A stretch of DNA of 64,000 nt from Adenophora triphylla var. japonica (taxonomy: Eukaryota > Streptophyta > Magnoliopsida > Asterales > Campanulaceae), in assembly GCA_022495995.1 (NCBI GenBank), contig JAFEMH010001365.1, positions 1-64,000 of the forward strand. The letters are read 5' to 3'. Made by a program: the position numbers and the translations under genes. Within the stretch, counting starts at the first letter, position 1; the number at the start of each line of letters is the position of its first letter. Positions 40,047 to 49,570 of the stretch are shown in pieces. Under the pieces are notes generated by a model, which saw nothing but the letters and a program-made list of their open reading frames with translations, made no database searches and was not told the origin of the DNA.

Positions 40047-40432
40047 TTAATTAATAATTAGAAAACAATAAATTTAGTCTAACATTTAAGAATATATATT
40101 TCGATTATAACTATTTAATGAGTTTAGGAGTATTAGACTAAAAATGAGGTATTTTTTTTTCATTTTTTCTGAATTAAAAACAATAAATTTCAAAGCTCAT
40201 TAAACAATTTTTTTTTAAAGAAATAATTAGAAAACATTCAAATATTGCAACTTAGTCTAGACACCTAGTGTTGATTAATTAATGAAAAAGAAAAAAAATT
40301 GCACATTTCCAAAAGTTTTCAAAGAGTGTGAGTATTATAGATCATTTTTGGGCTCCAAATTTCCATTTTGACCACTTTCTTGCTTTTAATATAGTATAGA
40401 CATTTTTTTTATGAGGGGATGGGATATGGGTA
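40047..40432. other. AT-rich spacer between the Helitron and Sirevirus 2
   Basis: No gene seen. The Helitron 3' terminus is at its left; the truncated pol of Sirevirus 2 begins at its right. Confidence 0.5.
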
Positions 40433-40434
40433 CA

Positions 40435-41101
40435 TCACAAGTCATCAAAAACAACATTAGCAGATTCCATAATAATGGTTTTTGTTTTTAGATTAAAAAC
40501 TCTGTAAGCTCTACCATTGGTGAAATATCCCATGAAAATTGCTTTATCACTCTTTGAATCAAATTTGGACAAGTATTCCCTATCATTAAGAATGTAGCAT
40601 ATACACCCAAACACATGAAAGTACTTCAAGGTGGGTTTCTTGACAAGAAGAATTTGATATGGAGTGACAGTGCTACCAATCCTAAGGAACACTCTATTAC
40701 CAATGTGACAGGCAGTGTTCAATGCTTTTTGCCCCAAATTTTTTGGACAAATTTTTAGAACTTAGCATAACCCTAGCCATTTCTTGCAAAGTTCTATTCT
40801 TTCTTTCTGCAATTCCATTTTGCTGTGGAGTGATTGGTGTAAAAAATTCATGTGTGATTCCCTTGGAGTTACAGAAGGCAGCGAACATGGTGTTCTCATA
40901 TTCAGTGCCATAGTCAGATCTAATCCTCACAGTCTTAAGACCATAAAAATTCCTAATCCTTTTGTACCAATTTTTGAACTCTCCAATAGTTTCAGATTTC
41001 TCTCTTAAGAACATCACCCAAGTATACCTAGAGTAATCTTCAACACACACAAAGGCATACTTTTTCCTACCAAATCTTTCTACTTCAATAGGTCCCATCA
41101 A
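40435..41101 (-). pseudogene. Copia integrase fragment (Sirevirus 2)
   Basis: 41101-40697 holds the integrase core from MMGPIEVERFGRKKYAFVCV, with RSDYGTEYEN (second Asp) and NGIAERKNRT (Glu). The first Asp region just upstream is broken by a stop. 40737-40435 continues in another frame with VTPYQILLVKKPTLKYFHVF and AIFMGYFTNGRAYRVF. The fragment ends at MESANVVFDD, where the linker to reverse transcriptase would begin. Confidence 0.85.
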
Positions 41102-41352
41102 TTATGTATGAATCAGCTCTAAACACCTAGATGTGGAGCATTGTTAGACCTTTTTGTGTGATACTTTTGTTTGTTTTCCCTTTTGACATGAACCACAGAC
41201 ATCAGGGTTCTTGAAATTCAGCTTAGGGAGGTTCTTAACAGCTTCAAACCTTGAAGCTCTTCCATTGTTCTGCAGCTAGCATGCCCTAATTTTTGGTGCC
41301 ACAGATTGACATCATTAGCTTTTGAGCTTAGGTAAGAAAGATTGTCACCAAA

Positions 41353-41748
41353 TTAGTAACAATTATCAGCAGACCTAAGACCAGTGAACACATATTTATT
41401 ATCTTTATCAAATACCTCACAAGAGTGTTTGTCAAATTTCACATAGAGGTCATCATCACATAACTGACAGATGCTAATTAGGTTAGCTTTCAAGCCTTCC
41501 ACATGGTATACATTGTGCAATTTTGGGAGACCCTTGACATTTAGGTTTCCTTTCCCAACAATTTTGCCTTGAGCACCACCACCAAAGTTCACCTTCCCCC
41601 CACAGATTAACTCATAGTCAATTTGAACAGCTTGGTTCCCAGTTATGTGCCTAGAGCACCCACTATCAAAGTACCAAGAACCAGAGACACTACTCTTTAG
41701 GGATAAGAGTAAACAACATTGCAGGTAGCACTTGGTTTGGCCACCCAC
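41353..41748 (-). pseudogene. Copia protease and pre-integrase fragment (Sirevirus 2)
   Basis: Contains WYFDSGCSRHITGN (aspartic protease DSG) and the LPKLHNVYHVEGLKANLISI block, then a stop. 41350-41105 is the GAG_pre-integrase zinc region in a broken frame. Confidence 0.8.
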
Positions 41749-41869
41749 TGCTTTTTAGCTTTCTTTTTGTGGTGCAGAGGTCTCAGCTTGCTTGGATGTG
41801 TGTCCGGATGTGTATACATCTTTTCACACATCTGAGACTGATTATTGTAACCAGATTTCTTATCAGCCT

Positions 41870-42469
41870 TTAATTTGTAACAGAAGGGTCTAATATGCCC
41901 AGGAGCAAAGCAGTAATGGCAAATGTAGTGCCTTCTCCTTGCCTTTTTCTCAAAAAAAGATTTAAAAAAATGAGTTTTTCCACAGTTTTTGAAGTAGAAG
42001 CCTCACATCCCTCCTTTAAAAATTTTCCTTGTTCAAAGCCTAGCCCAGTTTTATTGAGTTGACCCATATAAATAGCTTCATCAACTTTCATTTTACTTTT
42101 GTTTAACTTGGTAAAAGTACTTTCAGCTTTTTCACATTCAGTTTTGATTTTTTCAAGTTCAGCTTCTCTTTTGGTTACCAAAACTTCAAGTTTGGCAATG
42201 GTATCTTTTTGAACATCATTCTCTTTTGAAAGCATGGACTTTTGATCTTCACAAACAGCTAATTTGTCATAAAGAGACTTGTTTACCTTAGCAAGTACCT
42301 CAATTTTGTTCATTCTCTTTATCCAATCAGCATCTAATTCTTTGTAAGTTGCAAAGAGCTCCTCATAGGGTATGTCCATATCCTCATCAGAATCTCCTTT
42401 TATAGAGAAGCAGCTAAACATCAGGTCAGATGTGTCACCAGATGTGTTCACATCTCGGACCACATCCAC
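41870..42469 (-). pseudogene. Copia gag coiled-coil and second CCHC region (Sirevirus 2)
   Basis: 199 residues: an acidic start (SIKGDSDEDMDIPYEELFAT), a Lys/Glu-rich predicted coiled coil (KDTIAKLEVLVTKREAELEK), ending near the second zinc knuckle. The frame is lost at the knuckle (TTFAITALLLGI instead of a CCHC). Confidence 0.75.
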
Positions 42470-42608
42470 AGTTTCCAGAAACTCCTTCTTCTATTTCTGC
42501 AGAAAAGGCATTAAACACAGAATGGCAGTTGATTATAGACATGTTAGCCACTTCTTCTTCTTCTTCCTCACTATCACTAAGGGTAGCAGTTAAGTTCATT
42601 CCCTTTTT

Positions 42609-43594
42609 TTAAAGTGTGTTAGCACACTCATTGGCATAGTGACCAAAGCCACGGCATGCCCTACATTGCACAGAATCAGCGGATTTTTTATTGTCAAAGT
42701 TTGGCTTCTTAAACCCATTCTCAGTGCTAGGTTTTGGTTTTTCAGCAGCACTGGGAGCAGGTCTATTGGGGAACTTACTCATTCTCTTGTTCTTCAACAT
42801 AGAACTGAACTTTTTAGAGATAAGTGTCACATCCTCTTTCTCAAGATTAGACTTGTCAATTTCAGAGGACAGTTCCACAAGCTCTGTTGGAACAGCAGCA
42901 ACACTTTTAAGGGCAAGGCTTATGGACTAGTTCTTTTTCTGAGCTTCAAGATTCAGCTCAAACACAGTCGAAATTCCCACAATTTTATCTAAGTCTACAG
43001 TGTTGGTGTAATTAGTTTCTTCTATCACAACCACTTTATATTGAACCTCTCAGGTAAGGTCCTCAAAATCTTACTCACAAGTCTTGCATTAGAGATTGAT
43101 TCTCCCAGACTTGTATATTCATTTGAAATTTCATGGATTTTTGCAGCATATGAAACTATGTCCTCTGTCTCTTCCATTCTAAGAATTTCAAACCTATCCA
43201 TTAAGATTCTAAGCCTAGTAGCTTTTACACTTGGAATCCCCTCACATTGCATTTGTAAGATATCCCAATCATTCTTTGCAATGCTTTCATTAGTGATGAG
43301 TTTGTACATATTTCCAAAAATATGGCTGAAAATAGCACCCATTGCTTTCGAATTATAATTAGCAGCTTGTATTTCTTCAAGAGTCCACCTCTCTTCAGGT
43401 TTCTTCTCAAAGACAGAATCACCACTCTCAGATTCAGGTCTTTTCTCCATAGTAGGAGGTTGCCATGCCACAAGGATACACATCCATGCCATTTCATCAA
43501 TACCTTTGATGTAACTACGCATCTTAGACTTCCAAAGAGAATAATTTGTGCCATCCAAGACAGGAGGCCTGTTTTGATGATTTTGACATTCCAT
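42609..43594 (-). pseudogene. Copia gag N-terminal half (Sirevirus 2)
   Basis: 43594-43025 is a 189-residue UBN2-type gag start (MECQNHQNRPPVLDGTNYSL to ISNARLVSKILRTLPERFN), better preserved than in Sirevirus 1. After a frame break, 42878-42609 carries SAEKPKPSTENGFKKPNFDN and the knuckle QCRACRGFGHYANECAN. Confidence 0.85.
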
Positions 43595-43645
43595 TATGAC
43601 TGCACTTTCTGGATCAACACTCAGTAATATTTCGAGAGTTGGCTC

Positions 43646-43657
43646 GCTCTGATACCA
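43646..43657 (-). other. Primer binding site of Sirevirus 2
   Basis: Minus-strand TGGTATCAGAGC, intact, two bases from the LTR. Confidence 0.85.
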
Positions 43658-43659
43658 AT

Positions 43660-44099
43660 TGAAAGTTTTGTGTAGCTAGGAAGCTTCAAACAACTCAACA
43701 GCTCACGGATGTGAGTACAGATGTGTTCCACAACTGTCCACACATTCACAATTAATGCAGCAGAATAAAATAATAACTCAAGAATTATATACGTTCACAT
43801 TTTTTGATCCCAGCAAACTAGGCTTACGCCCAAAAAAATTTCACTATTAAAATTGTGTTGCTTACAAAAACACTAATAAGTGAAAACTAAAATACGAAAA
43901 TACTAAACAAGTTCTAATCACCTTCTATGACAAGAACATACTCTCTTTCCCAAGTAGACTCTATTCCAATCAGAAGTAAAACAAAGAACTTGACAAAAAC
44001 CTAGATGTGAGTTCAGATGTATGTCACAACCTTCACTCACAACCTAAATTTGACAACATTGAAACCGTGAATCACAACTGTGTATTGTCTCTCAAATTC
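43660..44099 (-). repeat. Truncated LTR of Sirevirus 2
   Basis: About 440 bp starting TGAAAGTTTTGTGTAGC in plus orientation, aligned to 8006-8440. The outer 300 bp or so, including the TATA box region, are missing where block copy 2 begins. Confidence 0.8.
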
Positions 44100-44116
44100 A
44101 CAACGTTTAATTGTAC

Positions 44117-44140
44117 ACAATATAGTGTACACTATATTGT
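44117..44140. other. Perfect 24-bp palindrome, second copy
   Basis: Identical to 8897-8920. Confidence 0.85.
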
Positions 44141-44348
44141 CTTTCTATAAGTTTAGGGCTTCATTGCCTAATCTATTACAAGGGGTTATCTTTTGGGAAG
44201 GAATTCCAACAATGGTAGGGATAGAAAGTAAAAAAAAAAAAGGAATATATAAAACAAACAAAAAGTTAAGTAATGGCATTAGGGTAGTAGATGCAGAGAG
44301 TACAGGAAAAACAATGAACAAACATAGAATTAAGAAGTCCAAGTTTCA

Positions 44349-44796
44349 CCTAATGGGCCATGGCCCAATGGTATCTTGCAGTGGCTTCTCATAGGGGAGG
44401 TCACCGGTTCAATTCCCCCCAAGGAGAATCCTTGTGGTTTAATTTCTTCCTTGGGTTTCAGGGTTCTTAGGAGCCTCCCGGGCACATCCATTCAGTTAAG
44501 GAAGCGGCATTGCTGGGCTTGTAACCTCAGTGTGGGGAGTTCAACTACCGCGTTGTAGGAGGGCTCCCTTGGGGTCAGGAGTATAAGGGGTGCTGCCACC
44601 CTGGCTGATTTGGGCATATCCGCGATTTACCTTCGCTAGGACACTGTGGGGCCGGCAGGAGTATAAGGGGTGCTGCCACCCTGGCTGATTTGGGCATATC
44701 CGCGATTTACCTTCGCTAGGACACTGTGGGGCCGGTAGCTAGTGGTTCAGGACTAACTCGGCGAAGCTGGGGAACCTGGGTATAAAAAAAAAAAAA
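44349..44796 (+). mobile_element. tRNA-derived SINE with internal tandem duplication
   Basis: 448 bp ending in a fifteen-A tail. Flanked by 14-bp duplications AAGTCCAAGTTTCA (44335-44348) and AAGTCCATGTTTCA (44797-44810). The unoccupied site is 13486-13499 in block copy 1. RNA polymerase III box A (TGGCCCAATGG, 44361-44371) and box B (GGTTCAATTCC, 44406-44416) are correctly spaced. Its 3' half contains an 80-bp tandem duplication (units from 44576 and 44656), making it longer than usual plant SINEs. It is mobilised by LINE enzymes and has no ORF. Confidence 0.88.
44361..44416 (+). promoter_or_regulatory. Internal Pol III promoter of the SINE (boxes A and B)
   Basis: TGGCCCAATGG and GGTTCAATTCC, 34 bp apart, matching TRGCNNARYGG and GGTTCGANTCC closely. 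Confidence 0.8.
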
Positions 44797-46560
44797 AAGT
44801 CCATGTTTCATTATAGATCAATAGTTGGCATTTGGCAAATGGCAAATGCCACGTTAGTGCCCTTAAGTTTCAAGTGAGTTGTAATGTGACTACCAACGTA
44901 TCAACTTTGGTAATTTCACTTCTCATGTTGACATTTTGTGGCAATATAAGGCATTTTTGGATGGGCATTAAGAAAATTGGACGGAAGTTAACGAAGTGGA
45001 CGGGAAACATAACGACCTTATTTCAAAAATATATCATCCACCCCGTAATTTCAATAACTCCTTTTTTATCAATATTTCGTCAATTATATTCCAGAAACAC
45101 ACCACATTTTGTTAATAAGTTAACAAAGTGTTTTTAATAATAAACAACCCATTTTTCATTTTTGCATGTTGTACTAATAATAGATTACAACTATAATCAA
45201 TAATAATGTAGGGGTGTGTTCAACAATTCCCTTGTCTATATAAACTATTAAAGTAGAGTCATTTTCTATTTATACATATTGCCACGTGGCTTTATAACGT
45301 GAAATTACATGTGTCAGTCTGCGATAAGATAACTCAAGTAGATCAATTTAATTTTTTGAAATCAAGTAATTCAATTTACATATTTTAGAATTTCAAATTA
45401 ATCATTACACAGTAAGATTTATTTAGATTTGTGATAAGATTACCTATTTTAAAATATGAAGAAATCTCTATATATTTCGTTAATTTTTATCGGTTCCTTT
45501 AAAAGTTGACGTGATTGTTTTTATGTTAGATTGTGCTTGTGGGTTTGGAATTTTCGGGTGGAGCCTTCAACGTATTCCATTCTCGTGCAACTGCTAATAT
45601 TCCTCAAATAAATAGCAGGAAGTTCCCTATCGAAACAGTGTACTCCCTCCGTCTCAAAATAAATGTTCAAAAAATATCTAAATTTACTTTTGCTCAAGAA
45701 CAAATTTAATATTTTTTTGGGATATTCATTTTGAGACTGATGAAGTACATCAGAATTAATTTTAACAAATTGATCTGAACAAATTGTTATAGTGTGGGTT
45801 CTCTCTTTACTTTTCATTTGAATTATGGGTACTGTGAATGTTGTTATTGTCACGCCTCGAACCTGAGGCTTGTGCCAAGCATATGACAACGATCACATGC
45901 TCATAAAGAAACCTTAAAAGCCTAAAATAGTCTTACTTTACAATTCAACCAGTAAACACTTGAAACGTTTATCAATAATCAAAGGAATTCAGAGCAGTCT
46001 AACCTCAATAAATATCATTAACCAGAATAATTAACCTCCAAACATTAAATGAATAAATGACGTTCTTTAAGCCAAATCGGAACTCATCATAATAAAACCT
46101 AACTCACTCACTAAGAGTTTATAACCAAAAGAAGTTCACCGAGTACATTAATAAAATCATGAAATTAAACAATACTTTGCAGTCGCTTACTCCTTCAGTC
46201 ACACCCAATCCAAGATAGCTGCTCCACAACCGTAAAAGCTATTTATCTGAAAATAATAAAAGGATGAGTTGCGATGCCCAGCAAGTAACAAACACCTCTA
46301 CTAGTTGAACCAAAAATGTAAGGCAGTTAGAATTGCTTCTACAAAACTCTTTGCATTTAAAAGTCATGAAGGGAATGATGATCTCACCAAAGGTGTTACG
46401 GTAAAACGCTTTAAATCACTTTAAAAAAAAAGTCATTTTATGCAATTCAGTTCAAAGACTATGGCCACACTTATCTCGGTAGCAGGGCCCATTGTACACT
46501 AATCCCCAATGAGGGGTCCATTGAAACCTAGTTTCGGAACTGGTCTATAACACCGTATAG

Positions 46561-46664
46561 CCACACTTCGCCTGGTGGCAAGGCCCACTGATTAACACAT
46601 TTAACCCTGGTGGCGAGGTCCACTATTTACCACACTTAACCATGTGGCAGGGTCCACTATACAT
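46561..46664 (+). repeat. 35-bp minisatellite in block copy 2
   Basis: Three units, the counterpart of 16415-16519, with a few substitutions. Confidence 0.8.
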
Positions 46665-46980
46665 AGCCAACTAAATGCATGAAAACTATTTTAATGAAAC
46701 ACTTACATTGCAGACAGTTTCAATAGAACAATTATATTGCAATCACTTTCAATCAGAACATTACAACCACTTTTATGAAACACATATTTGGTCCGAGTTG
46801 ATGGAAACGATATTTGAAAATAGTAATTTTATTTTGAAAGAGGTTCGAACAAATTTTAATAATATAAATACATTTGAAAATGCTAGAAAAAGGTAAAAGT
46901 CACTTACCTCGAACGGTCCAACAAAATGGAGTATCAATTACTCTTATCAAAATTCACTTAACCTATATTGGAACAATATA

Positions 46981-47164
46981 CTCCCTCCGTCCCTGAAATT
47001 GAAAGATTGTCCCATTTGCCATTTTGACTTGTCCCAAAAAGTATGTCCCATATCTAAACTTAGACATGAATGTTAGTGCAAATCTATTAAGGTACAAGAA
47101 GGTGAAGCTCTTCCTTAATAATTGCAAAATATACAACAGGATAATCTTTTAGGGACAGAGGGAG
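46981..47164. mobile_element. Stowaway-type MITE 3
   Basis: 184 bp, CTCCCTCCGTCCC to GGGACAGAGGGAG, flanked by TA (46979-46980, 47165-47166). Block copy 1 lacks it but has one extra C at the corresponding place (AATATACTATC, 16832-16842). Confidence 0.85.
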
Positions 47165-47534
47165 TATATCTTAATAACATAATAAACCGATAAAAACAGT
47201 ACCAAATTACAGCTTCTATTAACCAGCTTCGTTCAATTGACACTAATCCAATCCCACTGGCTGATTTTCGACTGCAACCATTATTTTCCCAAAATCCCTT
47301 TATGATATTTCACTAGCTGATACACCCACAGTTTAGTCAGAGACAAGGCACGGTGGAAGAATATTTTTGGGATGGTCAACCAAAAGTTTTCTAAGTACAA
47401 ATTGAGATTTTAAGAATTGCTATTACCTTAAGAGAGCACAACCAGCAATATTGTTTTCAATAATTAGATTTCAACTTCCAACACTATTGTTCAATAAAAA
47501 AAAAACACAATATGGAAAAATCTGACCAATTTCT

Positions 47535-47802
47535 TGTTATATGTAGTAGTATTCACATATAATACTTGGTCATCTCCCATATTGAGTTTGTAAACCAACC
47601 TTTCATTCATGATATAAAGTCTTATTCTTCATTTCTTATTTTCTTGTGTCTTCTTTATCCCACATGGGATTACTAATAAAACTTGTGGAGCTAAACTTGT
47701 TATATAATAGCTATGTTTGAAGAGTTCCTATAAGCTTGCTTGAGCTTTCCTCTATTATGAAAAAATATCAAGTATGGCTTAAAGTTTTGAGTATTATATT
47801 AT

Positions 47803-47856
<54 letters not shown>

Positions 47857-48490
47857 TATAAGAAAGAAATAAATAAATTAATTAATTTAAATATTAAATT
47901 AATCTTAATACCGGTTATGGTATTAAGGAGGGAGGAAGTAAATCAGTTTAAACATTTAGGGTTGTGACTCTTTGAATAGTCATTTACAAAAGAGTATGAG
48001 CTGGGAGGGGCACGCCCGGATCGGCCGTGCAAGGCGTAGAGCACGCCCGTGCAGGTACGGAGCGGCCGTGCCAATTTTGGTGACACGCCCGTGCAAAAGC
48101 ATGGAGCGGCCGTGCAACTTTGTTGACTCGGCCGTGCAGCTGAGGCACCAGTTCGAAAAAGTTGTGTCTTTTCAAGACGACAACACCAACTCTATAAATA
48201 GGGCTAGTCTCCTTGGAACTGATATATAGAAATCACTGAGTTAATTACTTCCTGAGTCTTTCTTCTTAACAAATCTATTCTTCGAGTCAAACAGTTAAAG
48301 CTTCGATTATTGTTCCCGAGTTATTCAAAGGAGTGTAACTTTGAATTAGAGTGTGTAGGTTTTGTATCCTGGAGGTGAAATTCGTTGAGACCATTACACC
48401 ATAGTGGGATGAATTAAATACCTTAAAGATAACATCTTTTGGTGTGCCTAACCTACTGATTCCTTACCCACAATTGAGTCATATACAACA
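47535..48490 (+). repeat. 5' LTR of copia 47535-53901
   Basis: 956 bp. Holds a TA repeat (about 47809-47858), a GC-rich array of CACGCCCGTGCA / CGGCCGTGCA words at 48005-48145, and the TATA box TATAAATA at 48193-48200, so transcription should start near 48225. Confidence 0.9.
48005..48200 (+). promoter_or_regulatory. LTR promoter with repeated CCGTGCA boxes upstream of TATA
   Basis: Seven or so copies of (C/G)CCGTGC alternate with GAGC spacers, starting about 190 bp before TATAAATA. The same arrangement is at 53410-53611 in the other LTR. These resemble tandem enhancer boxes; the binding factor is unknown. Confidence 0.6.
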
Positions 48491-48517
48491 GTTTTAAGGT
48501 ATTTAAATTTCGTATAG

Positions 48518-49570
48518 ATGGAGTCAATTTTAATGAAGGGACAGTTACCCGAAGCAGATAAGTTAGAGAGGCTAAATGGGCTGAACTACAAGCGTTGGAG
48601 CTTGAAGATGGAATACCTTCTCACCATTGCAAAGGTATTCTACGTGCTATGTGATCCTTGTCCAAAGGAGAATGAAAATGATAAAGCAACCGAGACACGG
48701 AAAACCGAGGCTACTGAAAAAGTGAAGAAATGGAAATCGGATGACTTCATTTGCCGATTCACCATTCTGCAAGCATTGAACAACACGTTGTTCAACGTGT
48801 TCCATATACAGAAAACCGCCGCTGAAGTTTGGTTTGCTATCAAACGAAGGTACGTCAATGAAGATGCTGGTAATAAATCTTTTTTGGTTAATAAATTTGT
48901 TGAATACAAGATGGTAGACTTGAGGCCTGTCATTGATCAAGTTAATGAACTCAATGACATAGCCATCGAATGTGCCGATGCGGGTGAACCCATTTCTGAG
49001 ACCTTCCAAGTTTCAACCATCATTGGTAAACTCCCACCTTCTTGGAAAGATTACCAAAAGAAATTGAAGCATAAGAAGAAGGCCAACAATTTAGATGAAC
49101 TTCTTCAAGGCATCCAAATTGAGACTGAAAGTCTCAAACGTGATGGCTCAATTTCTGAGAAGATTGATGGTGTAAACTATGTGGAAAATAAAAATGTTGC
49201 CGGAACTTCCAAGGGAAACCAAGGAAAGTTCAAACGGAAAAACAACTTTAAAAATGATGGAAAGGGTAAAGCTAAGAAAAAGCAGAAGAGTTCTTGCTAT
49301 GTTTGTGGAAAAACAAATCATTTGGCTAAGAACTGCTATTACCGCAAAGGACAACAGAAAGATGAACAAGCAAATGTAGTTGAGAGCAACTTCATTAGCA
49401 TGCTTTCCGAAATCTGTCTAGTCAACAATGTCGACTCAGATTGGTGGATTGATTCAGGGGCTACATGTCATGTAACTCCAAATCAAAGCTTGTTCAAAAC
49501 TTATGAAGAAGTGAAAGAGCCAAAAGCGCTTATATGGGAAATGCTTCTACAAGCGAGGTCTTGGGCATAG
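48518..49570 (+). CDS. Copia gag with CCHC and start of protease
   Basis: 350 residues beginning MESILMKGQLPEADKLERLN 27 bp after the LTR; no canonical tRNA-Met primer site is visible in that gap. Residues about 15-210 form the DUF4219/UBN2 gag (NYKRWSLKMEYLL, ISETFQVSTIIGKLPPSWKD). A Lys-rich stretch precedes the knuckle CYVCGKTNHLAKNCY at about 266-280. The protease motif WWIDSGATCHVTPNQS lies near 309. The frame is lost at ALIWEML near residue 337 by a one-base deletion (about 49532), after which pol continues in the overlapping frame. Confidence 0.9.
   Translation: MESILMKGQLPEADKLERLNGLNYKRWSLKMEYLLTIAKVFYVLCDPCPKENENDKATETRKTEATEKVKKWKSDDFICRFTILQALNNTLFNVFHIQKTAAEVWFAIKRRYVNEDAGNKSFLVNKFVEYKMVDLRPVIDQVNELNDIAIECADAGEPISETFQVSTIIGKLPPSWKDYQKKLKHKKKANNLDELLQGIQIETESLKRDGSISEKIDGVNYVENKNVAGTSKGNQGKFKRKNNFKNDGKGKAKKKQKSSCYVCGKTNHLAKNCYYRKGQQKDEQANVVESNFISMLSEICLVNNVDSDWWIDSGATCHVTPNQSLFKTYEEVKEPKALIWEMLLQARSWA

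Larger units (their letters stand above)
40433..44099 (-). mobile_element. Truncated Sirevirus-like Ty1/copia element 2
   Basis: Same family as 1-8773, minus strand. LTR fragment (44099-43660), intact primer site, gag, protease and integrase are present. Reverse transcriptase, RNase H, the downstream ORF and the 3' LTR are missing; the element stops in the integrase C-terminal region at about 40433. The LTR is cut by duplicated block 2. Coding pieces are frameshifted. Confidence 0.85.

Noticed and set aside
44361..44420. Functional tRNA gene
   Set aside because: Boxes A and B are present but the cloverleaf is not completed and an A tail with target duplications shows a SINE.
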